A DNA stretch of 11,803 bases from an uncultured Polynucleobacter sp. (GTDB taxonomy: Bacteria > Pseudomonadota > Gammaproteobacteria > Burkholderiales > Burkholderiaceae): contig CALKUJ010000290.1 of NCBI GenBank assembly GCA_937996825.1, positions 1 to 11,803 on the forward strand, written 5' to 3'. The position numbers and the translations under genes are program-made. Of this stretch, positions 1 to 6,792 are shown piece after piece. Within the stretch, counting starts at the first letter, position 1, and every line of letters starts with the position of its first letter. Under the pieces are notes generated by a model. It was not told the origin of the DNA and ran no database searches. It saw only the letters and a program-made list of their open reading frames with translations.

Positions 1-2278
1 GCACGGCCGTGACCGAGTGATTCAGTACGTAAAAGATAAATACGGTAAAGATGCGGTGAGTCAGATTGCCACCTTCGGTACGATGGCTGCGCGCGCGGCG
101 ATTCGTGACGTAGGGCGGGTGCTAGAGCAGGGTTATAACTTTGTAGACGGTATCGCCAAGCTCGTACCCAATAAGCCAGGTCAATACATGACTATTGAAA
201 TGGCCAAGAAGGAAGAGAAGCAGTTAGCCGAGCGTGAAAAGAATGAAGATGAAGTGCGGCAGTTGCTCTCTTTAGCGCAGCAATTAGAGGGCATGACTCG
301 TAACGTTGGTATGCATGCTGGTGGTGTATTGATTGCCCCAGGTAAGCTCACAGATTTTTGCCCGCTCTATACGCAAGGTAGTAAAGATGGCAAAGACGGT
401 TCAGATGCCGGTGTGGTCAGTCAGTTTGATAAGGATGACGTTGAAGCAGTGGGCTTGGTCAAGTTTGACTTCTTGGGCCTCACAACGCTCACGATTTTGG
501 ATTGGGCTGAAAGATATATTCATCAGCTATATCCTGAGAAAAAAGATTGGCGTGTTGGCCAAGTGCCCTTAGATGATCCGGCTGCATTTGAAATCTTAAA
601 AAATGCCAATACTGTTGCTGTGTTCCAGTTAGAAAGCCGCGGCATGCAAGGCATGTTGCGAGAGGCAAAACCAGACCGCTTTGAAGACATCATTGCTTTG
701 GTGGCTCTCTATCGACCTGGTCCGATGGATTTGATCCCATCGTTCATTGCCCGTAAACATGGCAAAGAACAAGTTCATTATCCAGATCCACGTGTTGAGC
801 CAGTTCTGAGAGAAACCTACGGCATCATGGTTTATCAAGAGCAGGTGATGCAGATGGCGCAGATCATCGGTGGTTACTCATTGGGTGGTGCTGACTTATT
901 GCGCCGTGCCATGGGTAAGAAAAAACCTGAAGAGATGGCTGAGCATCGCCAGTTGTTCAGAGATGGTGCTGGCAAAAGCGGACTGAAAGCTGATAAAGCT
1001 GATGAAACTTTTGACCTCATGGAAAAGTTTGCGGGCTACGGATTTAACAAATCTCACGCTGCTGCGTATGCGCTATTGGCTTATCACACGGCATGGCTCA
1101 AGGCTCACTACCCAGCAGAATTTATCGCTGCCAACATGTCGTTGGCAATGGATGACACCGATAAAGTAAAAATACTTTATGAAGATGCTTTGGCCAATAA
1201 GATCAAAATCTTGCCACCGGATGTGAACACCAGTGTTTATCGTTTCATGCCATTGCGTGAAGATTCTCAAAACAAAGAGCAGCCAGCCACCATGATCCGT
1301 TATGGCTTGGGTGCTATCAGAGGTTCTGGAGAGGGAGCGATTGAGCAAATTATTCAGGCGCGAGCCGATGGCCCGTTTAAAGATCTGTTTGATTTTTGTT
1401 CAAGGTTAGATCGCCGCGTGGTCAATCGTCGCACAATGGAAGCATTGATTCGTGCTGGTGCCTTTGATTCTCTTTATGGTGGTTATGACTCTCGCGCAAC
1501 TTTGTTAGCTTCCTTGCCAAGAGCCATGGAGGCTGCAGATCAGGCGGATGCCTCGGCCCAACAAGTGAGCTTGTTTGATATGGCAGGCTCTTCAGATGAG
1601 CACAAGCCAGAATTGATCAAAGAAGATGCTTGGTTTGAAAAGCGTCGCTTGCAAGAAGAAAAGACCGCATTAGGTTTGTACTTAACAGGTCATTTATTCG
1701 ATGCTTATCGCGATGAGGTCAGTCATTTTGTGAGAACCAAGCTGAATCAATTGACTGAAGGGAAGGATAGATTGATTGCCGGCATCATGACTTCTACCAG
1801 AAGCATGATGGGTCCACGTGGCAAATTGATGATTGCCACGATTGATGATGGTTCGGCTCAAGTAGAGATGACCATTTACAGTGAACTATTTGAACCCAAT
1901 AGAAATTGGTTAAAAGAAGATGAACTCATCATTGCCAAAGTGAGTGTGACACCTGATAAATTTTCTGGTGGTATGCGAGTCGTTGCAGAATCAATCATGG
2001 ATGTCACAACAGCACGTTTAAAGTTTGCTAGAAGTTTGCATGTACAGCTCCAGCAAGGCATTGATCTCTCTGGATTCAAGCAGCAGGTCAGTTCCTTTGC
2101 AGGAAAAAATCAACAGGGCTTGATGATGACGGCGGACGTTATCTCAAATGGCACTGCATGTTTGGTTCAATTTCCAGATACCTGGAAAATCTATCCCGAT
2201 GATGAAAGCATCAGAAATCTGAGCTTGGCTTTAAATAAGTCAGGCGGTCAAGGAATGGTCGAAGTTAAATACGCTTGA
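1..2278 (+). CDS. dnaE: DNA polymerase III subunit alpha (5'-truncated by window edge)
   Basis: This is the catalytic subunit of the replicative DNA polymerase III holoenzyme, which extends primers at the chromosomal fork. The reading frame is open from base 2, so the gene enters from the left; about 758 residues are present, against roughly 1150-1160 for the whole protein. The PHP domain and the first two catalytic aspartates lie just upstream: the first visible residues, HGRDRVIQYV, align with the stretch just after that motif in E. coli DnaE. The third catalytic aspartate is present in KFDFLGL (codon 467-469, D555 in E. coli numbering). Next come the fingers (GYGFNKSHAAAYALLAYHTA), a helix-hairpin-helix region near 1390-1480, an internal beta-clamp-binding peptide QVSLF (1562-1576) and an OB fold at about 1760-1990. 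The stop is TGA at 2276-2278, 10 nt from the convergent glycosyltransferase stop. No disruption is visible. Identification is secure. Confidence 0.98.
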   Translation, partial: HGRDRVIQYVKDKYGKDAVSQIATFGTMAARAAIRDVGRVLEQGYNFVDGIAKLVPNKPGQYMTIEMAKKEEKQLAEREKNEDEVRQLLSLAQQLEGMTRNVGMHAGGVLIAPGKLTDFCPLYTQGSKDGKDGSDAGVVSQFDKDDVEAVGLVKFDFLGLTTLTILDWAERYIHQLYPEKKDWRVGQVPLDDPAAFEILKNANTVAVFQLESRGMQGMLREAKPDRFEDIIALVALYRPGPMDLIPSFIARKHGKEQVHYPDPRVEPVLRETYGIMVYQEQVMQMAQIIGGYSLGGADLLRRAMGKKKPEEMAEHRQLFRDGAGKSGLKADKADETFDLMEKFAGYGFNKSHAAAYALLAYHTAWLKAHYPAEFIAANMSLAMDDTDKVKILYEDALANKIKILPPDVNTSVYRFMPLREDSQNKEQPATMIRYGLGAIRGSGEGAIEQIIQARADGPFKDLFDFCSRLDRRVVNRRTMEALIRAGAFDSLYGGYDSRATLLASLPRAMEAADQADASAQQVSLFDMAGSSDEHKPELIKEDAWFEKRRLQEEKTALGLYLTGHLFDAYRDEVSHFVRTKLNQLTEGKDRLIAGIMTSTRSMMGPRGKLMIATIDDGSAQVEMTIYSELFEPNRNWLKEDELIIAKVSVTPDKFSGGMRVVAESIMDVTTARLKFARSLHVQLQQGIDLSGFKQQVSSFAGKNQQGLMMTADVISNGTACLVQFPDTWKIYPDDESIRNLSLALNKSGGQGMVEVKYA

Positions 2279-2288
2279 TTTATTGATA

Positions 2289-3383
2289 CTAAATGCCGTA
2301 ACCGCTAACGGCTTCAAGCACTGCTTTGACTGGTAAATTAATCAAGCAATCACTTCTGCTATCAGCCCTATCCTCGCATCCAGCTTTTCTGCAGGGTACG
2401 CAATCACCGGGACCTTGCAAGATCGTGACATTACCAACCTTTTGAGTGGTGGTTTTTAGTGCGTATGGTTGCTTGCCAATAAATCCATTGGGCCAAGGAC
2501 CAAAATTAGTCGGTGGCGTGGCGCCAAACAAAGTAATGGTTGGAGTGTTGCAGGATGCAGCAAGGTGAGTGACTGATGTATCAACTCCAATATACAGTTT
2601 GGCTTGGCGCAGTAATGTACCTAATTGATCTAGTTTTAAGCGACCATCAAGATTCAAAATTTTCTTTTTTGCAGACTCGCTCAATAAATCAATGATGGCT
2701 TGATTTAATTCTCTATCTTGAGCAATTGGAGCGCCACTCAAAACAATCTGATGTGTTTTAGATAGAGACTCAATTAATTCAACCCAATGAGCCAATGGCC
2801 AGCGTTTATAGGCCGTTAAGGGTGTTGGGTGAATCACCACAAAAGACTCTGAAAGCTGAGATTGGATTTCAGAAGGTAAGTTAGCAGGGCTTGGGGGCTT
2901 GACTGATATGGGGTGACCAAATAACTCATCCTCAGTAACAAAAGGCTCTAAAAGTCGAAGCTTTTCTGTGATCACGTGTTGATGAAAGTAGTCAACTTCA
3001 ACGTTATGCAGTGAGATTTTCTTTTTCCACCAATTTAATTTGGGCTCAACTGGAATAATGCCCACCCTGTGTTTGGCCGCAATTAATCCATAGATATAGG
3101 CTCGGTCACTGGGTTGAGTGATGACGGCTAAGTCATACCGCTTAAATAATTGAAAAAATTGTTTTAAGTAATCGCTTAAAGATAGTTTTGGGCGAGTGCC
3201 AATCAATTGATGGATATCGTTATTGCCATTCAGCATGGACAAGCTATTTTCATAACCAAAAAAATCAATTTGAGCCTCAGGCCAAATCTTTTTTGCAGCT
3301 GTGATGAGCGGGGTTGTTATGAGCGTGTCGCCAATTTGTCGTGTGGCAATAATCAGAACTTTTTTAATGCGTGCTTGACTCAT
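2289..3383 (-). CDS. Glycosyltransferase family 9 (ADP-heptose:LPS heptosyltransferase-like)
   Basis: A 364-residue GT9 (GT-B fold) protein, predicted to transfer heptose or a related sugar from an ADP-activated donor onto the LPS inner core at the cytoplasmic face of the inner membrane. The N-terminal KKVLIIATRQIGDTLITTP is the usual family start. The central HPTPLTAYKRWP (H185 to W195, with K193) matches the HPG...K-W acceptor and donor region. IGVDTSVTHLAAS (from I265) is the donor-binding signature. A C-terminal cysteine cluster (C328, C331, C336, C346, spacing C-X2-C-X4-C-X9-C) resembles that of WaaQ-like members. The ATG is at 3383 and overlaps the stop of the preceding gene by 1 nt (TAATG), so translation is probably coupled; AAGGGAA just upstream is a fair ribosome binding site. 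It is the last gene of a three-gene glycosyltransferase operon. Family is secure; whether it is WaaC, WaaF or WaaQ-like cannot be settled here. Confidence 0.9.
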   Translation of the reverse strand: MSQARIKKVLIIATRQIGDTLITTPLITAAKKIWPEAQIDFFGYENSLSMLNGNNDIHQLIGTRPKLSLSDYLKQFFQLFKRYDLAVITQPSDRAYIYGLIAAKHRVGIIPVEPKLNWWKKKISLHNVEVDYFHQHVITEKLRLLEPFVTEDELFGHPISVKPPSPANLPSEIQSQLSESFVVIHPTPLTAYKRWPLAHWVELIESLSKTHQIVLSGAPIAQDRELNQAIIDLLSESAKKKILNLDGRLKLDQLGTLLRQAKLYIGVDTSVTHLAASCNTPTITLFGATPPTNFGPWPNGFIGKQPYALKTTTQKVGNVTILQGPGDCVPCRKAGCEDRADSRSDCLINLPVKAVLEAVSGYGI

Positions 3384-4165
3384 TAAGAATTTCCCTTGGC
3401 CAGAATTTTGGCTCTGACCAGCGCTGCATTTTTTTCTGCAGTTTCTTTGTCAGCCATCTTGTGCCACAAATGAATAACTTCTGTGGCCCACGCACCAGAT
3501 TTTCTTATCACCCCATTTTTTTGAAGTCTGAATACAAAATCTGCATCCTCATGCCCCCAGCCTGTAAAGCTTTCATCAAATCCATTAATTGCCAAGGCAT
3601 CTGATTTCCAACAAGCCATATTGCAACCTTTGATGCGTCGCCATTCAAATTCTTTATAGAGCCTGACTTTGTGATCAGGTAGCTTGATAAAAATTGGCAG
3701 CCATTTATTCACGAAGCCTTTAATGCTCCAAGAAAAAATGTGGCTTACTAATTGTTGATGTGACCACTTGCCACTTGAGCAAAGCATTTGACTGAATTTT
3801 TCACTGCTGAGAATTCTGCTGCCAGTGACAAGGTGATTTTTTTCTGCAAGTTTGAGATGTTGAGCAATGAAGTCATGCTGTGGAATGCAATCGCCGTCTA
3901 AAAAAACCAAATAATCACCTTTGGCATGTTGAATACCTTGATTCAAGATCAAGGTTTTCCGAAAGCCAAGATCTTCTTGCCATAAATGCGTGATTGATAC
4001 GGGAAAGTCAGCTTGAAACTGTGCGATTAAATTTTTTGTCTCTTCTTTGGAGCCATCGTCACAAATGATGATTTCAAAGTCTTGATTGGTTTGCTCTTTG
4101 AGGCCCTGTAAGCATAGTGATAGTGCTTCTGGCCAATTATAGGTGGCTAATAAAACACTGATCAC
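3383..4165 (-). CDS. Glycosyltransferase family 2 with C-terminal galactosyltransferase-type domain
   Basis: A GT-A glycosyltransferase of about 260 residues, probably adding a sugar to the LPS core or another surface glycan. The N terminus ISVLLATYNWPEAL and ICDDGS form the nucleotide-binding half. FLDGDCIP carries the DXD-type metal motif (D90, D92). GWGHEDADF (E206, D207) is the ED motif of the Glyco_transf_7C type, preceded by the conserved KGCNMACWKSD. I place the start at GTG 4165: GTGATC reads straight into the conserved beta strand and overlaps the TGA stop of the upstream gene by 4 nt (GTGA), with CAGGG about 9 nt upstream. The frame stays open to an ATG at 4330, but those 55 extra residues are cysteine- and arginine-rich, lie wholly within the upstream gene and resemble nothing in the family. 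It ends in TAA, overlapping the next ATG. Sugar and acceptor are unknown. Confidence 0.9.
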   Translation of the reverse strand: MISVLLATYNWPEALSLCLQGLKEQTNQDFEIIICDDGSKEETKNLIAQFQADFPVSITHLWQEDLGFRKTLILNQGIQHAKGDYLVFLDGDCIPQHDFIAQHLKLAEKNHLVTGSRILSSEKFSQMLCSSGKWSHQQLVSHIFSWSIKGFVNKWLPIFIKLPDHKVRLYKEFEWRRIKGCNMACWKSDALAINGFDESFTGWGHEDADFVFRLQKNGVIRKSGAWATEVIHLWHKMADKETAEKNAALVRAKILAKGNS

Positions 4166-4920
4166 TTTGAATGCCCTGATTGTTGAAGGAGCCAAATCTT
4201 GATGTAGCGGTAGTAAGTTCCTTCGGCATTGGATATGGCCAAAGCCAAACCTTGAGGACCATCTAAAAATCCTAAGCGGAAGAAGTAGGTTCTGAAAAAA
4301 GCCCAAACAGCATGCCAGAAGGCTTTGCACACTGATGATCTCTTACCTTGCTCGAATGACTGCTCAGCTGAAGCGCTTGAGTAAGTGTCAATCTTCTTTA
4401 GAACTTGTGAAAAATCTCTAAAGCTGTAATGTAAAAAATGATTTTTTAGTTTTTCATGGGTTCCAGTTGGCAGCACAGTTTCATGAACCAGATGATCAGA
4501 AAACTTTGCAGTACCGCGTTTGAATAAACGATCAACGTAATCTGGGTACCAGCCTGAGTGCTTCATGAAGCGACCGCAGTACCAAGAAGATCTTGGAATG
4601 GCATAACAATCTGCAGCATTAGCTGATGCTATGGTGGCTAGGATCTCTTGTTTGAGCTCAGGTGTGACACGCTCATCGGCGTCAATCGATAAAACCCAGT
4701 CTTGGGTGGCTAAATTGAGAGCGCGATTCTTTTGTGGCCCAAACCCAGGCCAATCAGAGGTAATTTCAAGCTTTGCACCAAAAGATCGAGCGATTTCTTG
4801 AGTTTTATCGCTACTTTGACTGTCTACAACGATAATCTCATCTGCAAAAGAAACACTCTCAAGGCAGTCCTTGAGGTTGGCTTCTTCATTTTTAGTAATT
4901 AAGATGACTGATAGGCTCAT
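4162..4920 (-). CDS. waaE: Glycosyltransferase family 2, WaaE/KdtX-like LPS core glucosyltransferase
   Basis: A 252-residue GT2 protein of the WaaE (KdtX) group. Characterised members add a beta-1,4-linked glucose to the first inner-core heptose; that exact activity is inferred here. The N terminus MSLSVILITKNEEANLKDCL, then FADEIIVVDSQSSDKT and WVLSIDADERV (D80, D82 as the DXD motif), is typical of the family. The conserved middle has WPGFGPQKNRAL and Y-P-D-Y-V-D-R-L-F-K. A C-terminal amphipathic or membrane-associated stretch (WHAVWAFFRTYFFRLGFLDG) is also usual. Length is normal. It is the first gene of the minus-strand glycosyltransferase operon. Its ATG at 4920 is only 39 nt from the divergent msbA start, so its promoter must lie in that spacer or inside msbA. 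No good Shine-Dalgarno precedes it. The last four bases overlap the GTG of the next gene. Confidence 0.88.
   Translation of the reverse strand: MSLSVILITKNEEANLKDCLESVSFADEIIVVDSQSSDKTQEIARSFGAKLEITSDWPGFGPQKNRALNLATQDWVLSIDADERVTPELKQEILATIASANAADCYAIPRSSWYCGRFMKHSGWYPDYVDRLFKRGTAKFSDHLVHETVLPTGTHEKLKNHFLHYSFRDFSQVLKKIDTYSSASAEQSFEQGKRSSVCKAFWHAVWAFFRTYFFRLGFLDGPQGLALAISNAEGTYYRYIKIWLLQQSGHSK
4871..4899 (+). promoter_or_regulatory. Possible sigma70-type promoter for msbA
   Basis: A TTGAGG at 4871-4876 is separated by 17 nt from AGTAAT at 4894-4899; each matches its consensus hexamer in four of six positions. It would start transcription about 50 nt before msbA and lies inside the 5' end of the divergent waaE-like gene, as the 39-nt spacer forces. 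The match is weak and the call is a pattern reading only. Confidence 0.2.
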
Positions 4921-4933
4921 AGAGCGATGTTAG

Positions 4934-4941
4934 CACCGGTG
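4934..4941. repeat. 8-bp perfect palindrome in the waaE/msbA divergent spacer
   Basis: CACCGGTG is a perfect palindrome near the middle of the 39-nt spacer between two divergent LPS genes. That is a place where a dimeric regulator could bind, but an 8-bp palindrome somewhere in 39 nt is not rare, so a function is only a suggestion. Confidence 0.3.
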
Positions 4942-4959
4942 TAGGTTACGATTGAGGTT

Positions 4960-6762
4960 ATGGATTCAAATAGCATTGAAATTAAGACGCAAACTGCGCT
5001 AACCCGCATTTTAAAGTATGCCTTGCCTCATAAGGTGGCTGTTGTTTTGGCATTACTGGGTTTGGCGATTGTTGCTGCCACGGAAACAGCTATTCCAGCT
5101 CTTCTCAAGCCTTTATTGGACCGTGGCTTCAGTGGTAAGTTAGACAATAAATTATGGTACGTGCCAGCCTTTTTGGTTGGTTTAGCCTTCATTAGAGGTT
5201 TGGCTCAATTTGGCTCGAATTACGCCTTGAGTCACATCACCAATTCTGTTTTATTCAAATTGCGAGAGCAAATGTTCAATCGCTTGCTACAAGCTCCAGC
5301 AGATTTGTTCCAGAATCGTTCCGCAGCGTCATTGATCAATGCCGTGGTGTTTGAGGTCAATGCGGTTCTTCAAGTGATCACCAGCATTGCCATGAACTTG
5401 GTGAGAGATAGTTTGACGGTCATCGGTCTGATGGCTTATTTGTTTTATCTCAACTGGCGCTTAACACTTTTAATTTTGATCATTTTCCCAATCATCGGTT
5501 TCATGGTGAAGTTGATCAATACGCGTTTACGTAAGTTGCACAAGGTCAGTCAGGACATGACCAATGAGCTCTCATATGTAGTAGAGGAGAGCGTCGGTGG
5601 TTACAAGGTGGTCAAGTTGCATGGTGGTCAAGCCTATGAGAAACAACGCTTTGCGCTTATAGCTAATAAGCTCAGACGTTACTCGATGAAGATTGCTGTT
5701 GCTGGTGGCCTGAACCAACCCATGACTCAATTTGTGGCCTCTATCGCGCTATCAGGCGTTTTGTTGGTGGCATTGTTCCAATCATCAATGGCAGAAGTCA
5801 CCGTGGGTGGTTTTGTGGCTTTTGTGACTGCTTTGATTTTGATCATCTCTCCTTTGAAGCATTTGGCTGATATCAATCAACCTTTGCAACGTGGTATTGC
5901 TGCTGCGGATATGATTTTCAAATTAATGGATCAGCCCATTGAAGAAGATTCAGTGCGCAGGGATGATGCAGTTAAATTGGTAAAAGCTCGCGGCGAACTT
6001 GAGTTTAAAAAAGTCGGCTTTGGCTACTCTGGTGTAAGAGCTTTGGGCTCTGACGATGAACATGCGATCAAAGAAGTTCTCAAAGAAATTGATTTGAAGA
6101 TTCCGGCGGGGGAAGTGGTTGCCTTTGTGGGTCCATCAGGCAGTGGCAAATCAACTTTGGTTAATTTATTACCACGCTTTTTTAATCCAACCAGTGGTGC
6201 GATTCATCTGGATGGATTAGATATTCAGAGCATTGATTTAAAAGATTTGCGTCGTCAAATGGCTTTTGTGAGCCAAGACGTGGTCTTATTCAATGACACC
6301 ATTGCTGCCAACGTGGCATATGGTGCCGCAAGCCCAGAAGAAATTGATCGTGGCAGAGTTCATGAGGCGCTACAAGCTGCCAATTTGACAGAATTGATCA
6401 AAGAGTTGCCTGAAGGCATTGATTCTGAGGTTGGTGATAACGGTAATCGCTTATCAGGTGGTCAAAGGCAGCGCTTGGCTATTGCCCGAGCCATTTATAA
6501 AGATGCTCCGATCTTGATTTTGGATGAGGCAACCTCTGCCTTGGATTCTGAATCAGAGCGCCAGGTTCAAGAAGCTCTAGAAAAACTCATGGAAGGTAAA
6601 ACCACCTTGGTGATTGCTCATCGACTATCGACGATTGAAAATGCCGATCGTATTGTGGTCCTAGATCATGGCAGGGTTGTTGAGAATGGATCACATGCTG
6701 AGCTGATTGCTCAAAATGGCTTATATGCCAGCCTGCATCGTTTACAGTTTTCTCAAGCTTAA
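4960..6762 (+). CDS. msbA: Lipid A export ATP-binding/permease protein MsbA
   Basis: A 600-residue ABC half-transporter that forms an inner-membrane homodimer and flips core-lipid A from the cytoplasmic to the periplasmic leaflet using ATP. The N-terminal half (about residues 20-310) carries six hydrophobic segments, including AVVLALLGLAIVAATETAI and LTLLILIIFPIIGFMV. The nucleotide-binding domain is complete: A-loop Y356, Walker A GPSGSGKST (391-399), Q-loop Q439, signature LSGGQ (498-502), Walker B ILILDEA (518-524, catalytic E523) and H-loop H554. Between the A-loop and Walker A there is about ten residues more than in E. coli MsbA, in an acidic, charged stretch (near 360-375). GAGG lies only 2 nt before the ATG, which is close for a ribosome binding site. 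Divergence from LPS glycosyltransferases supports lipid A-core as the cargo rather than a general drug. It converges on rng with 20 nt between. Confidence 0.95.
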   Translation: MDSNSIEIKTQTALTRILKYALPHKVAVVLALLGLAIVAATETAIPALLKPLLDRGFSGKLDNKLWYVPAFLVGLAFIRGLAQFGSNYALSHITNSVLFKLREQMFNRLLQAPADLFQNRSAASLINAVVFEVNAVLQVITSIAMNLVRDSLTVIGLMAYLFYLNWRLTLLILIIFPIIGFMVKLINTRLRKLHKVSQDMTNELSYVVEESVGGYKVVKLHGGQAYEKQRFALIANKLRRYSMKIAVAGGLNQPMTQFVASIALSGVLLVALFQSSMAEVTVGGFVAFVTALILIISPLKHLADINQPLQRGIAAADMIFKLMDQPIEEDSVRRDDAVKLVKARGELEFKKVGFGYSGVRALGSDDEHAIKEVLKEIDLKIPAGEVVAFVGPSGSGKSTLVNLLPRFFNPTSGAIHLDGLDIQSIDLKDLRRQMAFVSQDVVLFNDTIAANVAYGAASPEEIDRGRVHEALQAANLTELIKELPEGIDSEVGDNGNRLSGGQRQRLAIARAIYKDAPILILDEATSALDSESERQVQEALEKLMEGKTTLVIAHRLSTIENADRIVVLDHGRVVENGSHAELIAQNGLYASLHRLQFSQA

Positions 6763-6792
6763 GATTTAATCCGAGCGGCGCTTTAACTTAAG
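6758..6792. other. Convergent msbA/rng junction with paired CTTAAG elements
   Basis: CTTAAG occurs at 6758-6763, covering the msbA stop, and again at 6787-6792 in the last codons of rng, flanking a short GC-rich core (CCGAGCGGCGC, 6771-6781). The two copies can pair as a 6-bp AT-rich outer stem around a roughly 23-nt loop. There is no GC-rich stem followed by a T-run on either strand, so this is at best a poor bidirectional terminator. Confidence 0.25.

Noticed and set aside
539..544. A-run in dnaE as a programmed frameshift site
   Set aside because: The phase does not match an X-XXY-YYZ slippery heptamer, the frame continues intact and no stimulatory structure is evident.
2295..2312. GCCGT/ACGGC hairpin at the end of the GT9 gene as a bidirectional terminator
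   Set aside because: The stem is only 5 bp with an 8-nt loop, lies within codons just before the stop and is not followed by a T-run on either strand.
4166..4330. N-terminal extension of the second GT2 as real coding sequence or as a long gene overlap
   Set aside because: It lies wholly inside the WaaE-like gene, has composition typical of an out-of-frame shadow, and the GT2 fold begins at the GTG that overlaps the upstream stop.
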